Of a stretch of 44,968 nucleotides of DNA, positions 1 to 8,013 are shown in pieces; the first letter of the stretch is position 1, and each line of letters opens with the position of its first letter. Source of the stretch: a virus; IMG/VR virus record IMGVR_UViG_3300045790_002585, positions 1 through 44,968 of that record; one strand, written 5' to 3'. The notes below the pieces were generated by a model. It was given only the letters and a program-made list of their open reading frames with translations. It searched no databases and had not been told where the DNA came from. The translations under genes and the position numbers were made by a program.

Positions 1-153
1 TCGGAAGAGGGGGCTGCTGCGCAGGAGCAAAAATTTAGCTGCGAACAGGATGCTCGTGAAGACGAAACTATTCAGTCGATTTTAGTCAAAATCATTGAGC
101 GGGCGGATGTCGCTACGGTGCTTGAAGCAGAGGGTGTTTCGCTTGGGAGTTGA
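1..153 (+). CDS. 3' end of an unrecognised gene
   Basis: An open frame enters the window in phase 1 and ends at TGA 151-153. It encodes the last 50 residues of a protein that is acidic at first (SEEGAAAQEQ, DAREDETIQS) and ends in a probable helix (ILVKIIERADVATVLEAEG). I do not recognise the family. The prophage begins 24 bp after the stop codon, so the phage went in downstream of this gene and did not break it. It may belong to the same element as the leftward genes beyond 41297, but the sequence does not prove that. Confidence 0.5.
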   Translation, partial: SEEGAAAQEQKFSCEQDAREDETIQSILVKIIERADVATVLEAEGVSLGS

Positions 154-171
154 TCGCTGCGGGGCTCTTTG

Positions 172-176
172 GCAGA
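172..176. repeat. Left copy of 5-bp target-site duplication (GCAGA)
   Basis: GCAGA directly precedes the TG terminus of the prophage and recurs directly after its CA terminus at 41292-41296. Mu-family transposition makes a 5-bp duplication, so the pair fixes both boundaries. Confidence 0.9.
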
Positions 177-358
177 TGTATGGGGCCACTAAGAACGCGA
201 CAAGGCGGGATTAAGCGGGAACGGGCGGGAATTCGTGGGAAAGCCACAATTCACGGCGCTTACAGGGCGTTGGCGTCAAATCAATAAAAAATTTAAGTGG
301 CGCGACAAATTCCGCTAATCAGGACTATTCGGCTAAATACGCCAATTATATCGCGACA
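177..358. promoter_or_regulatory. Left end (attL) with three transposase-binding cores
   Basis: The terminus TGTATGGGGCCACT resembles the Mu left end, which also begins TGTAT and has CACT. CGCGACA cores lie at 196-202 (L1), 301-307 (L2) and 352-358 (L3), all in the same orientation. The L1-L2 distance of 105 bp is close to that of Mu. From 359 to about 600 the DNA is A/T-rich and non-coding; I see nothing further in it. Confidence 0.8.
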
Positions 359-601
359 TCTTTATTATAGGGTTAATTTAGATTTAGAGGTCGATTCAAT
401 ACCAATCTCATTATTATATCTGTTTTAAAGATTAAACGGCTCGTTGTGTCGAACCGCATGCCTTTGGGGTGCTGGAGTAATAGCCGCGTGGCGATAAACA
501 ATAATAAAATTAATTAGTTATGTGGGTTATACGGTTTAATGGGGAAGGGGCCGAGTCATTTTAAATAATGCGATTTAAGTGGCTGCGCGAAAAACACTTT
601 G

Positions 602-652
602 AAACGATTCAACTTGCATCACTTTCAAACACCTAATTGAATCGTTTTTTTT
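602..652 (+). terminator. Rho-independent terminator inside the left end
   Basis: AAACGATTCAA (602-612) pairs with TTGAATCGTTT (637-647), and the T-run continues to 652. It points rightward, so it would stop host transcription entering the prophage. A second, weaker hairpin GCAC-TG-GTGC with eight T follows at 667-684. Confidence 0.7.
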
Positions 653-776
653 GGTAACACGTTACCGCACTGGTGCTTTTTTTTGATAGCACTTCTACAT
701 GGACATTCACGCTGACAGGCGCGGGAGCGCCTTGTGCTGGGCCGAGTAATTCACGAATCCTTGCTTTTCTATCCAT
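633..776 (-). CDS. Possible 47-residue protein downstream of the repressor
   Basis: A short leftward frame starts at ATG 776-774, eight bases after the repressor stop, with AAGGA just upstream as a ribosome binding site. It encodes MDRKARIRELLG, then an alternating stretch (PVSVNVHVEVL), then a basic tail. Spacing and ribosome site suggest cotranscription with the repressor. The weakness is that its last codons lie inside the two T-rich terminator-like hairpins, so part of the frame may be accidental. No family recognised. Confidence 0.4.
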   Translation of the reverse strand: MDRKARIRELLGPAQGAPAPVSVNVHVEVLSKKSTSAVTCYQKKRFN

Positions 777-783
777 AGCGTCC

Positions 784-1227
784 TTAGCTCACTAGTCTTA
801 GTAACCGAGCGACAGATTCCTTACCAGGGCGTTTGCCTTCTTGCTCGGTGATTTCATCACAAAGCAATAATATTAGCTCAGCTTTATTGGCTGGCGCTAC
901 CACGCGGCCGGTTTCTTTTAAGACTTCCTCTAGAACTTCGACAACGTCGCGAAGTACCGCTCTATCTATAGGGCCATCGGGCGCGGAGCCTGGCGATAAC
1001 GTGTTTAAGCACATTTCACCGTCGCCGGTGAGCAGCCAATTGGCATTGAAGCCTAGTTTGACAAGCCCGGTGATTATGGCGCTGCCGGGCATTTTCTCAT
1101 TTGCCTCGTATTCCTGCCACGATCGCAGTTTACCGCCAACCGCTTCGGCCATGCGCTTTTGCGCGTAATTTAGGCTTTCTCGGGCCAGTTTTAAGCGTTG
1201 GCCGAGATCTGAATTTTGCTGCACCAC
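784..1227 (-). CDS. CI-like phage repressor
   Basis: 147 residues, GTG start at 1227 with GAGGTAG a few bases upstream. The N-terminal part is a lambda-repressor-like helix-turn-helix (LGQRLKLARESLNYAQKRMAEAVG, split by Q-K), followed by GFNANWLLTGDGEM, a sequence typical of CI-type phage repressors. It faces the early operon across a 163-bp gap containing operator repeats, as expected for the lysogeny repressor of a Mu-like phage. The C-terminal half (residues 80-147) has no recognised peptidase motif, so induction by RecA-stimulated self-cleavage is not indicated. It is the Mu c counterpart by position only; the fold is the CI type used by B3/D3112-like phages. Confidence 0.85.
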   Translation of the reverse strand: MVQQNSDLGQRLKLARESLNYAQKRMAEAVGGKLRSWQEYEANEKMPGSAIITGLVKLGFNANWLLTGDGEMCLNTLSPGSAPDGPIDRAVLRDVVEVLEEVLKETGRVVAPANKAELILLLCDEITEQEGKRPGKESVARLLRLVS

Positions 1228-1352
1228 TTGGCTACCTCGAAGCGGTGCAGAGGTGCACCGCTTTGGCAGCGGCGGGCGCTGTGTTGTATGTGGTTGTATT
1301 CAAAAGATTTTTCATTAATTACAGCCTAAAGAATAAAAAAATAAAGCGGTGC
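1221..1352. promoter_or_regulatory. Operator region: four AAGCGGTGC sites
   Basis: AAGCGGTGC occurs at 1240-1248, inverted at 1255-1263 (perfect 9-bp dyad with a 6-bp spacer), and again at 1344-1352. A one-mismatch inverted copy (GCACCACTT) lies at 1221-1229, over the repressor start codon. The arrangement fits a repressor controlling itself and the early promoter. Repeats are seen; binding is inferred. Confidence 0.65.
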
Positions 1353-1365
1353 GCGCTTATGCGCG

Positions 1366-1394
1366 TTGACATTGCGCGCATTAGCGCGTAATGT
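1366..1394 (+). promoter_or_regulatory. Probable early promoter (Pe)
   Basis: TTGACA at 1366-1371, a 17-bp spacer and TAATGT at 1389-1394 form a good sigma-70 promoter. The spacer and flanks are made of GCGCG blocks arranged as inverted repeats (1351-1388), possible Ner sites. The -10 overlaps the first ATG of ner, so the transcript would start near 1401. Confidence 0.55.
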
Positions 1395-1753
1395 CTAAGC
1401 CCATGAGCAAATTAGATAGCAAAACACTTCAGCTACTTCGTGACCCTGCAAAGCGCCGCGCTTGGGTGAAATATCAGGTTCACTTACAAGGCAAATCGCT
1501 GGCGCAAGTGGCCACCGATGCGGGCGTTAAAAGATCTACGCTGTATACCGTATTTGTAAAAACATACCCCCGTATGGAGAAAGTCGTTGCCGACGCAGTG
1601 GGCTTGCCCCCTGCGGTTTTGTTTCCAGAGCGCTACGACGACGACGGTTTGCCGACCTACCGTATGGGGCGCCCCAAAAAGTCTACTGCCAAGGTTGCAA
1701 AGGATAGCACGCAATTGAGTCTTGGCAATGTCCGTATACAGGATGTGGCATAG
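1391..1753 (+). CDS. ner: Ner-like early transcription regulator
   Basis: Up to 120 residues. The core matches the Ner/Nlp winged-helix family: GKSLAQVATDAGVKRSTLY, then a Pro-containing turn (TYPRMEKVVADAVGLPPAVLFPERY), which is the family signature. Ner in Mu turns down early transcription and repressor transcription during lytic growth. A basic tail (RPKKSTAKVAK) extends beyond the usual end of the family. The first ATG (1391) has no ribosome binding site and lies in the likely -10 box; the second ATG at 1403 is an alternative start that would be nearly leaderless. First gene of the early operon; the next gene follows after two bases. Confidence 0.85.
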   Translation: MSKPMSKLDSKTLQLLRDPAKRRAWVKYQVHLQGKSLAQVATDAGVKRSTLYTVFVKTYPRMEKVVADAVGLPPAVLFPERYDDDGLPTYRMGRPKKSTAKVAKDSTQLSLGNVRIQDVA

Positions 1754-1755
1754 AC

Positions 1756-2190
1756 ATGGCACGTACCCGCGATACCAAAACCCTAGACCTTTTTGACGTG
1801 CCACAACCTGCTGCGCAGTTACCAGCGAGCATGGATTACGGCTCCCTTGTCGCGCACATGGTAAGCGAAGTGCTGCGCACGGCAGATTGCGACCGGCACG
1901 AAATAGCCGCACGCATGAGCCGCTTAACTGGCAAAGACGTGAGCAAATACATGCTCGATGCCTGGTCATCAGAAAGTCGAGACACCTACAACATACCTTT
2001 TTACCTAGTGCCGGTATTAGAAACAGCATGCAGCTCGCATCAGTTTTCTAACTGGCTCGCAAGTGTGAGGGGTGGCCGACTACTAATTGGGCGAGAAGCC
2101 CTAAATGCAGAACTAGGAAGATTGGAGCACGCCAAAGCACAGGCCGCCCAGCGCATTCGCGACTTGAAAAAGCAAATGGGGGACGCCTAG
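1756..2190 (+). CDS. Early protein between ner and the transposase, function unknown
   Basis: 144 residues, starting two bases after ner. It has a central helical segment rich in charged residues (DRHEIAARMSRLTGKDVSK) and a C-terminal probable coiled coil (LNAELGRLEHAKAQAAQRIRDL). Genes of this size are common between ner and the transposase in Mu-like prophages, but I know no function. The stop codon touches the GTG start of the transposase, so the two are probably translationally coupled. Confidence 0.7.
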   Translation: MARTRDTKTLDLFDVPQPAAQLPASMDYGSLVAHMVSEVLRTADCDRHEIAARMSRLTGKDVSKYMLDAWSSESRDTYNIPFYLVPVLETACSSHQFSNWLASVRGGRLLIGREALNAELGRLEHAKAQAAQRIRDLKKQMGDA

Positions 2191-4334
2191 TGAGTGATGT
2201 GGCTGAGCGTGAACGTATGTATAGCTTTCGCTGTATAGCAGACGCACTTGGAAAAGAACTTTCAAGCGTAAAGCGTCGCGCCACCAAAGAAAGCTGGCCC
2301 TATACAACGCAGACAGTAGTGGGTGGCACGCGACACATTCATTCGCTCACAGACCTCCCCGTAGACATCCAGCAAGCGCTAATCTTAGCTCAAGCCCGCC
2401 ACGTTACCGCGCAAAAGCAGGATATTTCTGACAGCGCCTGGAATGTGTATGAGCGGGCAGGGGAGAACGCCAAACGCGAGGCAAAACGCCGCCTTGAGGC
2501 CCTAAACTTTCGCGAAGCACTCATCGCAAACGGCAGCGGCAAGTCGGCGGCTACCGACCAAGCCGCCGCTGAATACAGCGCCAACCGCGCCACCATCTAC
2601 AAGTGGGTGGAGCTTGTTAAAGGGGTAGAGCGCAGCAACTGGCTTGCCCATTTAATGCCTCAGCACGAGGGCAAGCCAAAACGCAGCGCGGAATGCACCC
2701 CCGAAGCGTGGGACTTTTTTAAGGCCGATTACTTACGCAATGAGCAGCCGTCGATTGCCAGCTGTTATGAGCGCCTAAAGCGCGCTGCTGCCGCGAATAA
2801 TTGGAAAATTCCTGCAATCCGCACGTTTAATCGGTGGTGCACCGAGCGCATACCGCTCTCGGTACGCATACTGCGCCGCGAAGGTGAGCATGCCTTGTCC
2901 TCTCGCTTCCCCTCAGTCGAGCGCACCGTGCGCAATATGCACGCGCTGGAATGGATAAATGGTGACGGCTACCAGCACAACGTCTTTGTAAAATGGCCAG
3001 ACGGCACCATAGACCGCCCCAAAACATGGTTTTGGCAAGATGTTCACGCACGTAAAATACTCAGCTACCGCGTAGACCTTACCGAGAACACCGACTCAAT
3101 ACGCCTGAGCTTTGGCGACTTGGTAGAACAATACGGCATCCCGTACCACGCCACCATCGACAACACCCGCGCTGCCGCCAACAAATGGATGACTGGCGGG
3201 GTGCCCAATCGCTATCGCTTTAAAGTCAAAGAAGACGACCCACTGGGCATCTTCCCCATGCTGGGCGTACAAGTGCACTGGACCAGCGTAGACAAAGCCG
3301 GTACTCAAGCCAAAGGCCGTGGCCAAGCCAAACCCATTGAACGCGCCTTTGGTGTGGGTGGTCTGGGCGACTACGTAGACCAGCACCCCGATTTTGCTGG
3401 TGCCTATACCGGCAAAAACGTAAACGCCAAACCAGAGAACTACGCCTCTAAAGCTGTGCCGCTGGCAGACTTTGTGCGAGTACTAAACGAAGAAATTATC
3501 CACTGGAACGCCAGAGAAGGGCGCCGCACCGAAATGGCTGGCGGCACTCTTAGTTTTGACCAGGTCTTTAACAACTCATATAACGCCGCCCCTATACGCA
3601 AAGCCACCGAAGCTCAGCGCCGCATGTGGCTACTCACCGCCGAAGCTATTCGCGTCGACAAAACTGGCTGCTTTACCTTGGCTGCGGGTGCCAAAACTGG
3701 ACAAGGCCGTGACGGCCGCAACCGCTACTTTGCCCCAGAGCTTTTGGAATACGGTGATCGAGGCATAAAAATTGTGGTGCGTTTTGACCCCGACGAGCTG
3801 CATCACAACGTGTATGCCTACACCCTCGATGGCCGCTTTATTACCACCGCCAATTGCCTAGAAGCCAAAGGCTTCGGTGACACCGACGGCAGCCGCATAT
3901 ACAGCCGCGAACGTAAGAAATTCATCAAAGCCACCAAGGCCGCCGCTACCGCCGAAATACGGATGGACCTCGCGGGCGTCTCGCAACGTCTACCGCGCCC
4001 TGAACTGCCAGGCCCAATAGAAAGCAAAGTAGTGCGACCTGTTCGCGCCGCCATTGAACTGCCCGACACCAAATCACCAGACGAATACTGGACAAAACAA
4101 GCCGAGGCTTCAATGGCCGAAGTAGAGGCCCTATTTGAACCCCATGCGCCCGAGCCAGAAAGCACCGCATACCAGCGTTGGTTGAGAGTGGGTGATGCTT
4201 TGGAGCAAGGCGAAACCCTTTCTCAGATCGACGCCAAATGGTGGGCTAAGAACAAAGAAAACCCCGAATTTACAAACCGAAAATTTATGGAGGATTGGCA
4301 AGAAAGGCTAGAACGGACAGTCAGCAGCAACTGA
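2190..4334 (+). CDS. A: MuA-like DDE transposase
   Basis: 714 residues, GTG start. It pairs prophage ends and carries out strand transfer for integration and replicative transposition. The N-terminal winged helix (about 8-65) is the end-binding region. The catalytic core contains WINGDGY (Asp259), TIDNTR (Asp324) and PIERAFG (Glu384), matching MuA residues Asp269, Asp336 and Glu392. PKTWFWQDV, NKWMTGG and RYRFKVKEDDP are almost identical to MuA. A beta-barrel region follows (VVRFDPDELHHNVYAYTLDG). The C-terminal tail (about 650-714) is where MuA contacts B and ClpX. Length is a little over MuA (663). Confidence 0.98.
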   Translation: MSDVAERERMYSFRCIADALGKELSSVKRRATKESWPYTTQTVVGGTRHIHSLTDLPVDIQQALILAQARHVTAQKQDISDSAWNVYERAGENAKREAKRRLEALNFREALIANGSGKSAATDQAAAEYSANRATIYKWVELVKGVERSNWLAHLMPQHEGKPKRSAECTPEAWDFFKADYLRNEQPSIASCYERLKRAAAANNWKIPAIRTFNRWCTERIPLSVRILRREGEHALSSRFPSVERTVRNMHALEWINGDGYQHNVFVKWPDGTIDRPKTWFWQDVHARKILSYRVDLTENTDSIRLSFGDLVEQYGIPYHATIDNTRAAANKWMTGGVPNRYRFKVKEDDPLGIFPMLGVQVHWTSVDKAGTQAKGRGQAKPIERAFGVGGLGDYVDQHPDFAGAYTGKNVNAKPENYASKAVPLADFVRVLNEEIIHWNAREGRRTEMAGGTLSFDQVFNNSYNAAPIRKATEAQRRMWLLTAEAIRVDKTGCFTLAAGAKTGQGRDGRNRYFAPELLEYGDRGIKIVVRFDPDELHHNVYAYTLDGRFITTANCLEAKGFGDTDGSRIYSRERKKFIKATKAAATAEIRMDLAGVSQRLPRPELPGPIESKVVRPVRAAIELPDTKSPDEYWTKQAEASMAEVEALFEPHAPEPESTAYQRWLRVGDALEQGETLSQIDAKWWAKNKENPEFTNRKFMEDWQERLERTVSSN

Positions 4335-4386
4335 CTGTCCGGTAGATCGTCGACTACATGACTAATCAACAACAAGGAAATCATAC

Positions 4387-5127
4387 ATGACAATCAGCGA
4401 TATCGACAACATCAGCGGCATGGCACCGCTCACCAATATGGCCCTGACCAAGGCTGCAGTAGAGCGAGCGCAAAACCGCGCCGAGTCACTGCCGGGCATG
4501 GTCGTGATGTTTGGCCCCAGCGGATTTGGCAAAAGCTACAGCGCCACGTTTGTTGCCAATACCTTGCGCGCCCACTACGTAGAGTGCCGCAGCTCTTGGA
4601 CAAAAAAGGCCTTGCTCGAAGCCATACTGCTCGACATGGGCATAACCGCTGCCGCCACCATCTACAAAATGACCGACCAAATATCGGAAGAACTCGCGCA
4701 AAGCCAGCGACCGCTGATCATCGACGAAGTCGATCATATCGTTGATAAAAAAGCGGTTGAGATAATTCGCGACATTTACGAAGGCAGCAAAGCCCCCATG
4801 CTGTTAATCGGCGAAGAAAAGCTCCCAGCTAAGCTCAAGCGCTGGGAACGCTTTGACGGCCGCATATTAGATTGGGTGCCAGCCCAGCCCGCCACCGACA
4901 AAGACACCGCCAGCCTTTGCCGTGTGTATGCGCGGGGCATCGACATAAAACCAGACATACAAAAAGAAATCACCCAGCTGGCGCGCGGCAGCGTGCGCCG
5001 TATCTGCGTCAATCTAGATAAAGTTCGCAGCATTGCAGAGCAAGAAGGCTGGGACAGCGTAGACAAAAAACGCTGGGCCGGTCGCGGCTTCTACACTGGC
5101 CAAGCGCCAGCAAGGAAGCTGATATGA
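4387..5127 (+). CDS. B: MuB-like AAA+ ATPase, target DNA activator
   Basis: 246 residues, ATG with AAGGAA upstream. Walker A is GPSGFGKS (43-50) and Walker B is LIIDEVDH (110-117). In Mu, B forms ATP-dependent filaments on target DNA, stimulates the transposase and protects the element from inserting into itself. This copy is shorter than Mu B (312) and lacks its N-terminal helix-turn-helix extension, as in B3/D3112-type phages. It begins 52 bp after the transposase; its last four bases overlap the next gene. Confidence 0.93.
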   Translation: MTISDIDNISGMAPLTNMALTKAAVERAQNRAESLPGMVVMFGPSGFGKSYSATFVANTLRAHYVECRSSWTKKALLEAILLDMGITAAATIYKMTDQISEELAQSQRPLIIDEVDHIVDKKAVEIIRDIYEGSKAPMLLIGEEKLPAKLKRWERFDGRILDWVPAQPATDKDTASLCRVYARGIDIKPDIQKEITQLARGSVRRICVNLDKVRSIAEQEGWDSVDKKRWAGRGFYTGQAPARKLI

Positions 5128-5771
5128 CTAAAATACCAAGAGCGCCCGCAAGGGGCATGGGTCGCAAACCCGTCAATATTGGTCATTACGGTACCCAAGA
5201 TGCTATTTGGCGCGCAATACGTGAGCTGCTCACCTTCACTTCTGAGCAACTGATTTGCCACGTAAATAATGACTTGGCGGTGAACGATTACACCGTTAAA
5301 AGCTATGTAGAACGGCTTTCAACCGCTGGTTACTTGAGTGTTGAAAAAGCACCAAAGCATCGGGGGGTTTGCGTTGAGGCTACCTACACCCTAATTAAAA
5401 ACACCGGAGTTGAAACCCCGCGCCTGCGTAAAGATGGCGGCAAAGTCACCCAAGGCGTTGGCCGCGAATGCATGTGGCGCAGCATGAAAACCCTTGGCGA
5501 ATTCGACTGGCTAGAGCTGGTATCCGTCATTAATGCCGATGGCTATTTGGTGTCCGAGGCCAGCGCCAAAGAATACTGCAAAATATTGGCTCAAGCGAAG
5601 TACCTGATCGTGGTGCGGCAGGGTCGAGGCACTATCCGCTCTCGCTATCGGCTATTGCCCTCTAAATGGACAGGGCCGCGACCGCCGCAAATTCAGCGTA
5701 CCAAATCCCTGTTTGATGCCAACTTAAACAAAGTCGTTTGGCAGCGCGGGCCGCGAGGGGGTGACGTATGA
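5124..5771 (+). CDS. Early protein with two winged-helix-like repeats
   Basis: 215 residues, start overlapping the B stop (ATGA). It appears internally duplicated: residues 25-72 (AIWRAIRELLTFTSEQLI ... LSTAGYLSV) align with about 115-163 (CMWRSMKTLGEFDWLELV ... LAQAKYLIVV). Both halves read as a helix-turn-helix followed by a wing. A basic linker with RGTIRSRYRL follows. This suggests a DNA-binding protein of the early operon, but the target and role are unknown. Confidence 0.75.
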   Translation: MTKIPRAPARGMGRKPVNIGHYGTQDAIWRAIRELLTFTSEQLICHVNNDLAVNDYTVKSYVERLSTAGYLSVEKAPKHRGVCVEATYTLIKNTGVETPRLRKDGGKVTQGVGRECMWRSMKTLGEFDWLELVSVINADGYLVSEASAKEYCKILAQAKYLIVVRQGRGTIRSRYRLLPSKWTGPRPPQIQRTKSLFDANLNKVVWQRGPRGGDV

Positions 5772-6115
5772 ATGCACTTTTGATCAGTGAACCAGCATGG
5801 ATATTAGCCCTGCGCGAGCAAGTCGCCGCCAAGGGCCAGCGCGCCGTTGCCAAAGAAATTGGTTACAGCCCAGCGGTGGTTAGCCAAGTGCTAAACGACA
5901 AATACGGCGGCGATGTCGCACAAGTTGAAAAACGCGTGCGCGGTGCCTACATGGGCGAGACCGTGTTTTGCCCCGTACTGGGCGAGATCCCCTCTAACCA
6001 GTGCCTAGACCACCAGCGCAAACCCTTTGCCCCCATCAACCCCATGCGAGTGCGCCTGTATAGGGCCTGCCGCGCCGGATGCGAAAACAGCAAACTGGAA
6101 GGGAGACGGTCATGA
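5768..6115 (+). CDS. Small helix-turn-helix protein with a cysteine-containing tail
   Basis: 115 residues, overlapping both neighbours by 4 bases. Residues 22-45 (GQRAVAKEIGYSPAVVSQVL) form a Cro/LacI-like helix-turn-helix. The tail carries four cysteines (FCPVLGEIPSNQC and YRACRAGC), which could bind zinc. The combination occurs widely in early operons of Mu-like phages. DNA binding is inferred; the role is not known. Confidence 0.75.
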   Translation: MNALLISEPAWILALREQVAAKGQRAVAKEIGYSPAVVSQVLNDKYGGDVAQVEKRVRGAYMGETVFCPVLGEIPSNQCLDHQRKPFAPINPMRVRLYRACRAGCENSKLEGRRS

Positions 6116-6441
6116 GCATGTATCACCCCAATTACCTTAGTCATTACGGCGAGCGCTTTATCCGCTTAGGTTTGTCGGCGCATGGCGTGAGCTTTGAGCA
6201 ATACCTTGCCGCGCCAGAACGCTACGAAATCAAATATGAAAACGAGTATCGCCCACTGCTGCCAGCCCAGCGCGCTGTGCAAGCACGGTTGGATGCAATC
6301 AGTTTTGAAGTGGATCGTGTTGCAGCCGAGGTGGATGAGTTGCCCCACCGCAACGGTGTGGCGATAGAGCCGCTGCGCCATCACTGTCGTCCCAAGCGTT
6401 CGCGCAAAAGCGATTTCACTCGGAGGCTGCGCACATGCTAG
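6112..6441 (+). CDS. Early hypothetical protein
   Basis: 109 residues. I chose ATG 6112 rather than the upstream in-frame ATG 6079 because GGAAGGGAGA lies just before it and the ATGA overlap with the preceding gene is typical here. The sequence has an aromatic N-terminus (MSMYHPNYLSHYGERF), a central helix and an Arg/Lys-rich end (HHCRPKRSRKSDFTRR). No family recognised. Confidence 0.6.
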   Translation: MSMYHPNYLSHYGERFIRLGLSAHGVSFEQYLAAPERYEIKYENEYRPLLPAQRAVQARLDAISFEVDRVAAEVDELPHRNGVAIEPLRHHCRPKRSRKSDFTRRLRTC

Positions 6442-6659
6442 TCGACAAATGCAGCCATTTAATACGCTGCGCCCAAGCCGAACAGGTGCCGGTCATTAGC
6501 TACAACTGCCCCGATTGCGGTGTAACGCTGCACGCCTTGCGCCCCCCGATCGGTGAAGAACCCTGGGACTCAGTGGTGGCGTGCCCAAGCTGCGAATGTA
6601 TCCATTTTCGGCTTGCCCATAGCCACTGCGACGTTGAAGCATGGAGCTTAGAGCAATGA
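6435..6659 (+). CDS. Zinc-ribbon protein
   Basis: 74 residues with two CxxC knuckles: CPDC (25-28) and CPSC (50-53), separated by 21 residues. That is a classical zinc-ribbon layout. It overlaps the genes on both sides by a few bases and belongs to the early operon. Function unknown; a nucleic acid or protein-binding adaptor is plausible. Confidence 0.7.
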   Translation: MLVDKCSHLIRCAQAEQVPVISYNCPDCGVTLHALRPPIGEEPWDSVVACPSCECIHFRLAHSHCDVEAWSLEQ

Positions 6660-6907
6660 GTAATTTAGCAAGCGACTACCTAAACGACCTTTGCGTTGAA
6701 ATTGTTAATCACCTGGCAGATGCAGCTCGGCCAATGGGCAGTGCACATTTGGCAGACGCGCTAAAAGTGAAGCACGACGCCGTTCAGGCCGCTGTCTGCA
6801 AACTGATCATTCGAGACCGAATCGTCATGGTTGGCCGCTGTGAAAATCAGCGGCCAATTTATGTGCTGCGCCTACCGGCGACAGAGCCAGGCCACGGCGC
6901 GGGCTGA
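6656..6907 (+). CDS. Small winged-helix-like early protein
   Basis: 83 residues from ATG 6656, which overlaps the preceding stop as ATGA; an in-frame ATG 15 bases earlier lies inside the previous gene and is less likely. The sequence reads as a helix-turn-helix followed by a beta hairpin (LADALKVKHDAVQAAVCKLI ... IVMVGRCENQRPIYVL), a winged-helix pattern. Role unknown. Confidence 0.6.
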   Translation: MSNLASDYLNDLCVEIVNHLADAARPMGSAHLADALKVKHDAVQAAVCKLIIRDRIVMVGRCENQRPIYVLRLPATEPGHGAG

Positions 6908-6936
6908 ATCCCGGCACCCTCAATATGGAGAACATC

Positions 6937-7554
6937 ATGAACACCCAAACCATACCCCCAGGCTTTGCCCTTAACGCCCAAGGCCACTTGGTGCCAGAAC
7001 ACCAGATCCGCGAACACGACAAATTGCGCGACGACGTGGCTCGCAGCTTGGCGATGGAGGCAGAAGAACTGCACGACCGCATTAAAGCCTTCAAAGATAA
7101 GGCCCTAGCCGATATCGCCGACATGGTTGCGATCGCCGCCGACAAATACCAAGTAAAGATTGGCGGCAAAAAAGGCAACGTCAGCCTGTGTACCTACGAC
7201 GGGCAATACAAAGTCACCCGAACCTACGCTGAGCGAATTGCTTTTACCGAGGAGCTAGAGGCCGCCCGCGAGCTAATTAACGACTGCATAGTGCGCTGGA
7301 GTGAAGGCGCCAACGCCAACATCAAAGTGCTGGTAGACCGCGCCTTTCGCACCAACGGCCAAGGCCAGATTAAAACCGCTGCCGTACTTGAGCTTCTGCG
7401 TCTAGATATTCAAGACGACGGCTGGAAGCGTGCAATGGAGGCGCTGAAGGATTCTATTCAGTCGGTGGGTGCCACCGCCTACGTGCGCGTATATAAGCGC
7501 GTGGGCACGAGCGATCAGTACCGGCCGCTAGCATTGGACATTGCAGCGTTATGA
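6937..7554 (+). CDS. DUF3164 family early protein
   Basis: 205 residues. ATG 6937 is preferred over in-frame ATG 6925 because the bases ATGGAGAAC supply a GGAG ribosome site 8 nt before it. The sequence matches the DUF3164 family of Mu-like phages: a PPGF..NAQGHLVPE start, a helical middle (KDKALADIADMVAIAADKY) and the conserved NVSLCTYDGQYKV. Members sit between the early replication genes and gp16. The biochemical role is unknown. Confidence 0.82.
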   Translation: MNTQTIPPGFALNAQGHLVPEHQIREHDKLRDDVARSLAMEAEELHDRIKAFKDKALADIADMVAIAADKYQVKIGGKKGNVSLCTYDGQYKVTRTYAERIAFTEELEAARELINDCIVRWSEGANANIKVLVDRAFRTNGQGQIKTAAVLELLRLDIQDDGWKRAMEALKDSIQSVGATAYVRVYKRVGTSDQYRPLALDIAAL

Positions 7555-7581
7555 AAGCGGTAGTGAGGAAGGCGCGCGACA

Positions 7582-8013
7582 ATGGCTAAGACACCCACAC
7601 GCGACCGGCGCGGCATAGAGCTGGCCAAAATCCACATGGGCGCTAACAAGCTGGGGCTGGATACAAAGGACAAAGACCCAAATAGCCCCTATCGCGCGAT
7701 GCTGTGGGCAGTAGCGCGGGTGCATAGCGCTGCCGAGTTGGATGCCAGTGGCCGCGCCGCCGTATTGGATCACATGCGGCGCCTTGGTTTTGACTCGCCC
7801 AAATACCGCCCCAAACCCTCTAAAGCTACAGAGGCTCAAATTGCCAAGGTGCGCGCCCAGCTCCACGAGGCTGGCCGTGACGAAAGCTACGGCGACGCTT
7901 TAGCCAAGCGCATCTGCAAAGTAGAGCGGCTGGTGTGGTGTAAACCAGATCAGCTCAACCGCATTGTTGCCGCGTTGTGGTACGACCAACAACGTAAACG
8001 CCGGAGCAAGTAG
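7582..8013 (+). CDS. GemA/Gp16 family regulator
   Basis: 143 residues. It matches the Mu gp16/GemA family (formerly DUF1018): RGIELAKIHMGANKLGLD near the start, YRAMLWAVARVHSAAELDASGR, and a GFDSPKYR-type linker. In Mu, gemA affects host gene expression and DNA topology. The C-terminal half is basic and helical. The stop overlaps the GTG of mor by one base, so the pair is coupled. Confidence 0.85.
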   Translation: MAKTPTRDRRGIELAKIHMGANKLGLDTKDKDPNSPYRAMLWAVARVHSAAELDASGRAAVLDHMRRLGFDSPKYRPKPSKATEAQIAKVRAQLHEAGRDESYGDALAKRICKVERLVWCKPDQLNRIVAALWYDQQRKRRSK

